DNA of 64,000 nt, taken from Nitrospira sp. CR1.2. Its GTDB lineage: Bacteria > Nitrospirota > Nitrospiria > Nitrospirales > Nitrospiraceae. Positions 61,601 through 64,000 of the stretch are shown here, in pieces; position 1 is the stretch's first letter; each line of letters opens with the position of its first letter. The translations under genes were made by a program, and so were the position numbers. The stretch lies in assembly GCA_014055495.1 (NCBI GenBank), contig WIAG01000002.1:62001-126000 (forward strand), in the 5' to 3' direction. The notes beneath the pieces are model-generated. The model had not been told where the DNA came from, made no database searches, and worked only from the letters and a program-made list of their open reading frames with translations.

Positions 61601-62557
61601 TCACGATCGAACTTCCGTACCTCCGCCTATCAGTCCCCTGGCGACACAGGCAACGTCCGCCGACCACTGCGCGACACACTGCTCCAGGCCCTTAGTAATG
61701 TCGTCGGGCTGATAGGGAACGAGATCCAACAACAGCGAGGTGTCCGCCTGCCAGTGCTTAGGATCGCCCGGCAGTTCTCTATTCAACGTGACAATGGCCT
61801 TCTGGTTTCCGACCAGACGCGTCACGATCTCCGCCATCGTCCTGACCGACGTCGACACGCCGGACGCGACATTGACGGCCCAGAACCCTTTCGGTTGCCG
61901 CTCCGCGATTCCCAGGAAGTATCGGCAGATATCATCAATGTGCAGGAAATCCCGGGTCTCAGTCCCCGTACCTTGAATGGTCAAATAGGGGTTGTCGTCG
62001 ATGGCTTGCCGAAAGAGCTCCCACACCAGCAACCGCTGCTGAGCAGACCCGATTGTCGAGAAGAGTCTGGCCGAGACCACATTCAGCCCAAAACATTGTG
62101 CATACTCCTGCGCCAGTTGCTCGCAAATGACCTTGTGAAATCCATATGGTGAAATCGGGCGCAGACTCGCGCCCTCGGTGACCGGCAAGAGCGTCGGATT
62201 GCCATACACGGACGCGCTGGATGGGAAAATGACCACTGGATTCACATCGGATTTTCGAACGGCGTCCAGCACCGCACCCCAGGTCTCGACCGCCTTCAGA
62301 AAATCTTCCCGAGGTTGCTGGAATGAATAGCCGACCGAGGCCGAGCCGGCCGCATGCACCACCACATCAGGGCGATACCGATTCATGGCATGGATGAGCT
62401 CCGGATGGTCGAGCGCACATCGCGTAAATTCCATGCCCTGGAGCGAATGCCCGCGCTCGGACTGGGCGACACCCAGCACCTGATGACCCCTGCTGAGGGC
62501 ATATTTCGCCGCACTACTTCCCACAAACCCCTGACAGCCCGTAACCAATAATTTCAT
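61601..62557 (-). CDS. NAD-dependent epimerase/dehydratase (extended SDR)
   Basis: 318 residues. 'KLLVTGCQGFVGSSAAKYALSRGH' is the NAD site (a Cys inside the glycine motif is unusual). 'FPSSASVYGNP' and 'YGFHKVICE' give the Ser-Tyr-Lys active site, and 'TRDFLHIDDICRYFLG' the substrate region. It should act on a nucleotide sugar of the same polymer, probably as a 4-epimerase or 4-reductase. The specific sugar is not clear. Confidence 0.87.
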   Translation of the reverse strand: MKLLVTGCQGFVGSSAAKYALSRGHQVLGVAQSERGHSLQGMEFTRCALDHPELIHAMNRYRPDVVVHAAGSASVGYSFQQPREDFLKAVETWGAVLDAVRKSDVNPVVIFPSSASVYGNPTLLPVTEGASLRPISPYGFHKVICEQLAQEYAQCFGLNVVSARLFSTIGSAQQRLLVWELFRQAIDDNPYLTIQGTGTETRDFLHIDDICRYFLGIAERQPKGFWAVNVASGVSTSVRTMAEIVTRLVGNQKAIVTLNRELPGDPKHWQADTSLLLDLVPYQPDDITKGLEQCVAQWSADVACVARGLIGGGTEVRS

Positions 62558-62627
62558 GACCGGCTCACTTCCTGCGACGAAGACTTGTGTTCCTACAAGC
62601 GATCCCGTTCTCGATCAGACCCACCCA

Positions 62628-63416
62628 TCATTTAATGATGAAGCAGCTGCCCATCGGCGTCTCGTAGAAGAGGGAACAGTCAATGCCTCGCACATATTCA
62701 TCCACGGCTCGTTTAGCCCCCGGAAACACGCTGTAGCCATAGTCATCGACGACGATGATGCCCCCGGGCATTAGTCTGGGATAGAAAAATTTCAGGCTAT
62801 CCAAGGTCGGCTGGTACAAATCGACATCGACGTGCACGAACGCGAATCGTTTGTGCTCCACTTCGTGAAATCGCTCCGGTATCCACCCCTTGTAGATTTC
62901 AATGAAGTCGAACCCCACGAGGGCTTTCTTCAAGTCATCAATGGTGGACGAAAACCAGTTCTTCTCAAACTCAGCTTCCTCTTTGGTCTGCCGGGCATAG
63001 TCGGAGACGTCTTCGCTGGTTTTGTCTGATAACCCTCCTTCGAACGAGTCAAAAATATGAAACGACCGCGAAAAACCATGTCGCGTGAGAATCTTGGAGA
63101 TGATGTAGGCCGAATGCCCCTTCCAACATCCGCATTCCGCAAACTCCCCGTCGATGTTCCGGCGGGCGGCCAGCTCGGCCATCTGCTGCAAGCTAAACAG
63201 GCGGCACTGCAGAGGGAAATTATCGACCCATTCCATGCCCGACTTGGCAAGGCCCTCCCGATACAGCGCCATGCGAGGATGGTCTTGTTGAAAGTATTCC
63301 AGCGTGTTCTTGTCGAAAAAGACGATGTCGGTATCGTGCTTCTTCTTGTGAAACTCGGCTTGGAGTCCCAGCATGGCAAACCCCTTCACCAGCGATGTCT
63401 TAAGAATCTGCTTCAC
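62628..63416 (-). CDS. TylF/MycF-family O-methyltransferase
   Basis: 262 residues. The SAM-binding motif is 'GEFAECGCWKGHSAYIISKIL'. The metal and catalytic region 'VHVDVDLYQPTLDSLKFFYPRLMPGGIIVVDDYG' is the TylF signature, with its conserved Asp residues. TylF enzymes methylate sugar hydroxyls of macrolides. In this cluster it likely O-methylates a deoxysugar such as fucose in the exopolysaccharide. Confidence 0.88.
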   Translation of the reverse strand: MKQILKTSLVKGFAMLGLQAEFHKKKHDTDIVFFDKNTLEYFQQDHPRMALYREGLAKSGMEWVDNFPLQCRLFSLQQMAELAARRNIDGEFAECGCWKGHSAYIISKILTRHGFSRSFHIFDSFEGGLSDKTSEDVSDYARQTKEEAEFEKNWFSSTIDDLKKALVGFDFIEIYKGWIPERFHEVEHKRFAFVHVDVDLYQPTLDSLKFFYPRLMPGGIIVVDDYGYSVFPGAKRAVDEYVRGIDCSLFYETPMGSCFIIK

Positions 63417-63435
63417 AACAACCTCCCACCTTCAC

Positions 63436-64000
63436 TCATGACTTACAGGCGATCTCACTCAATTGGCGTCTGAAATCCTCTTGGACCGAGCGCGTCTTAT
63501 TCCTGTCCGGCCGCATGTTCACCAATCTGTCGTACACCTGATAGGTCCGCTCAGCCATGGCAGCCAAACTGAGGTCCTCAAGGATCTTCGTCCTGGCCCG
63601 CAGGCCCACGGCTTTGAGTTGCTCAGGCGATTCCCGCAGGCGCAGCAATGTCTCGGTAAGAACGGCCACATCGCCCACAGGCACCAAGTACCCGGTCTGG
63701 CCGTCGGTAATCATTTCGGATGCGCCGCCCACATCCGACGCGACCACCGGCTTTCCCATCGCCATGCCCTCAAGCATCGTAAAACTGAAACTTTCGGCAA
63801 AGGACGGCGCCACCAACACATCCAAGGCGGCAAACACCGCCGGAATCTCAGACAGGGAGACATGGGCCATGACAACAGCCGACGCCAAGTTATGTGTGGC
63901 GATAAAATCGAGCAGAGACTGTCGGTAGGATTCGAATCCAGGGAGCACGGTGCCGACAATCACAAACCGACTGCGCGGGTACCGGTCAAGGATTGCGCGT
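63436..64000 (-). CDS. Glycosyltransferase family 4, N-terminal part outside window
   Basis: The frame is open to the window edge ('RAILDRYPRSRFVIVGTVLPGFESY'), so the GTG in the ORF track is internal and the true start lies beyond base 64000. The visible 187 residues are the donor-binding half: 'LDVLVAPSFAESFSFTMLEGMAMGKPVVASDVGGASEMI' includes the E(x7)E motif (E..FSFTMLE). It ends 19 bp before the methyltransferase gene and belongs to the same cluster. Confidence 0.88.
   Translation of the reverse strand, partial: RAILDRYPRSRFVIVGTVLPGFESYRQSLLDFIATHNLASAVVMAHVSLSEIPAVFAALDVLVAPSFAESFSFTMLEGMAMGKPVVASDVGGASEMITDGQTGYLVPVGDVAVLTETLLRLRESPEQLKAVGLRARTKILEDLSLAAMAERTYQVYDRLVNMRPDRNKTRSVQEDFRRQLSEIACKS

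Overview
This window looks like chromosomal DNA of a Gram-negative, high-GC bacterium with lipopolysaccharide (lptF, lptG, lpxD), TonB-dependent B12 uptake and a large hybrid chemosensory system. The gene mix (glycolate-type FAD/Fe-S dehydrogenase with a small cytochrome c, DUF3365 heme protein, WYL regulator, late cobalamin pathway, fucose-type exopolysaccharide genes) fits the phylum Nitrospirota, probably Nitrospira. That placement is inferred from protein style, not from a search. I saw no rRNA, tRNA, IS element, CRISPR array or origin.

Layout. 1-10.8 kb: housekeeping and metabolic genes: a beta-propeller protein, a dicarboxylate symporter, a WYL regulator, a MoaD-like protein, a dehydrogenase plus diheme cytochrome pair, a 2-hydroxyacid dehydrogenase, a TPR protein and a cold-shock protein. 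11.1-16.2 kb, plus strand: lptF-lptG-fabF-acp-lpxD, an envelope lipid cluster behind a clear sigma70-type promoter. 17.0-30.0 kb, minus strand: a chemosensory operon. In transcription order it is heme-binding DUF3365 protein, CheY, CheW, PilJ-like receptor, CheA with three Hpt domains and a receiver, two more CheW-like proteins, a receiver/coiled-coil protein, a pseudo-Hpt protein and an HD-GYP protein that carries its own pseudo-Hpt. No CheR or CheB is present.

30.4-45.9 kb, minus strand: two cobalamin riboswitches control B12 genes. One precedes btuF-btuC-btuD. The other precedes btuB-cbiA-cobO-CWC-pduO-cobU-cobT-cobS-cbiB-cobD-cbiZ-cobQ. The set covers uptake, adenosylation, amidation, aminopropanol attachment and lower-ligand assembly, but no corrin-ring synthesis, so it reads as salvage or the late part of a split pathway. 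46-48.8 kb: SemiSWEET, ribosomal protein L28, a lipoprotein and a GH26-like secreted hydrolase. 48.9-64 kb, minus strand: an exopolysaccharide cluster with GDP-fucose synthesis (one gene frameshifted), glycosyltransferases, Wzx, a ligase/polymerase, Wza, an outer-membrane barrel, and a GMC oxidoreductase/aldo-keto reductase pair.

The most unusual signals are: (1) a family of short palindromic intergenic repeats (core CGTGAAGCGTATCTCG, partner CGCTTCACGARCAACG), two copies of which sit inside the variable arms of the two cobalamin riboswitches; (2) the chemosensory operon, in which two paralogous Hpt-like domains have lost the phosphorylatable His and one is fused to an HD-GYP domain lacking some metal ligands; (3) a receiver protein whose coiled coil is built from tandem 31-residue units.
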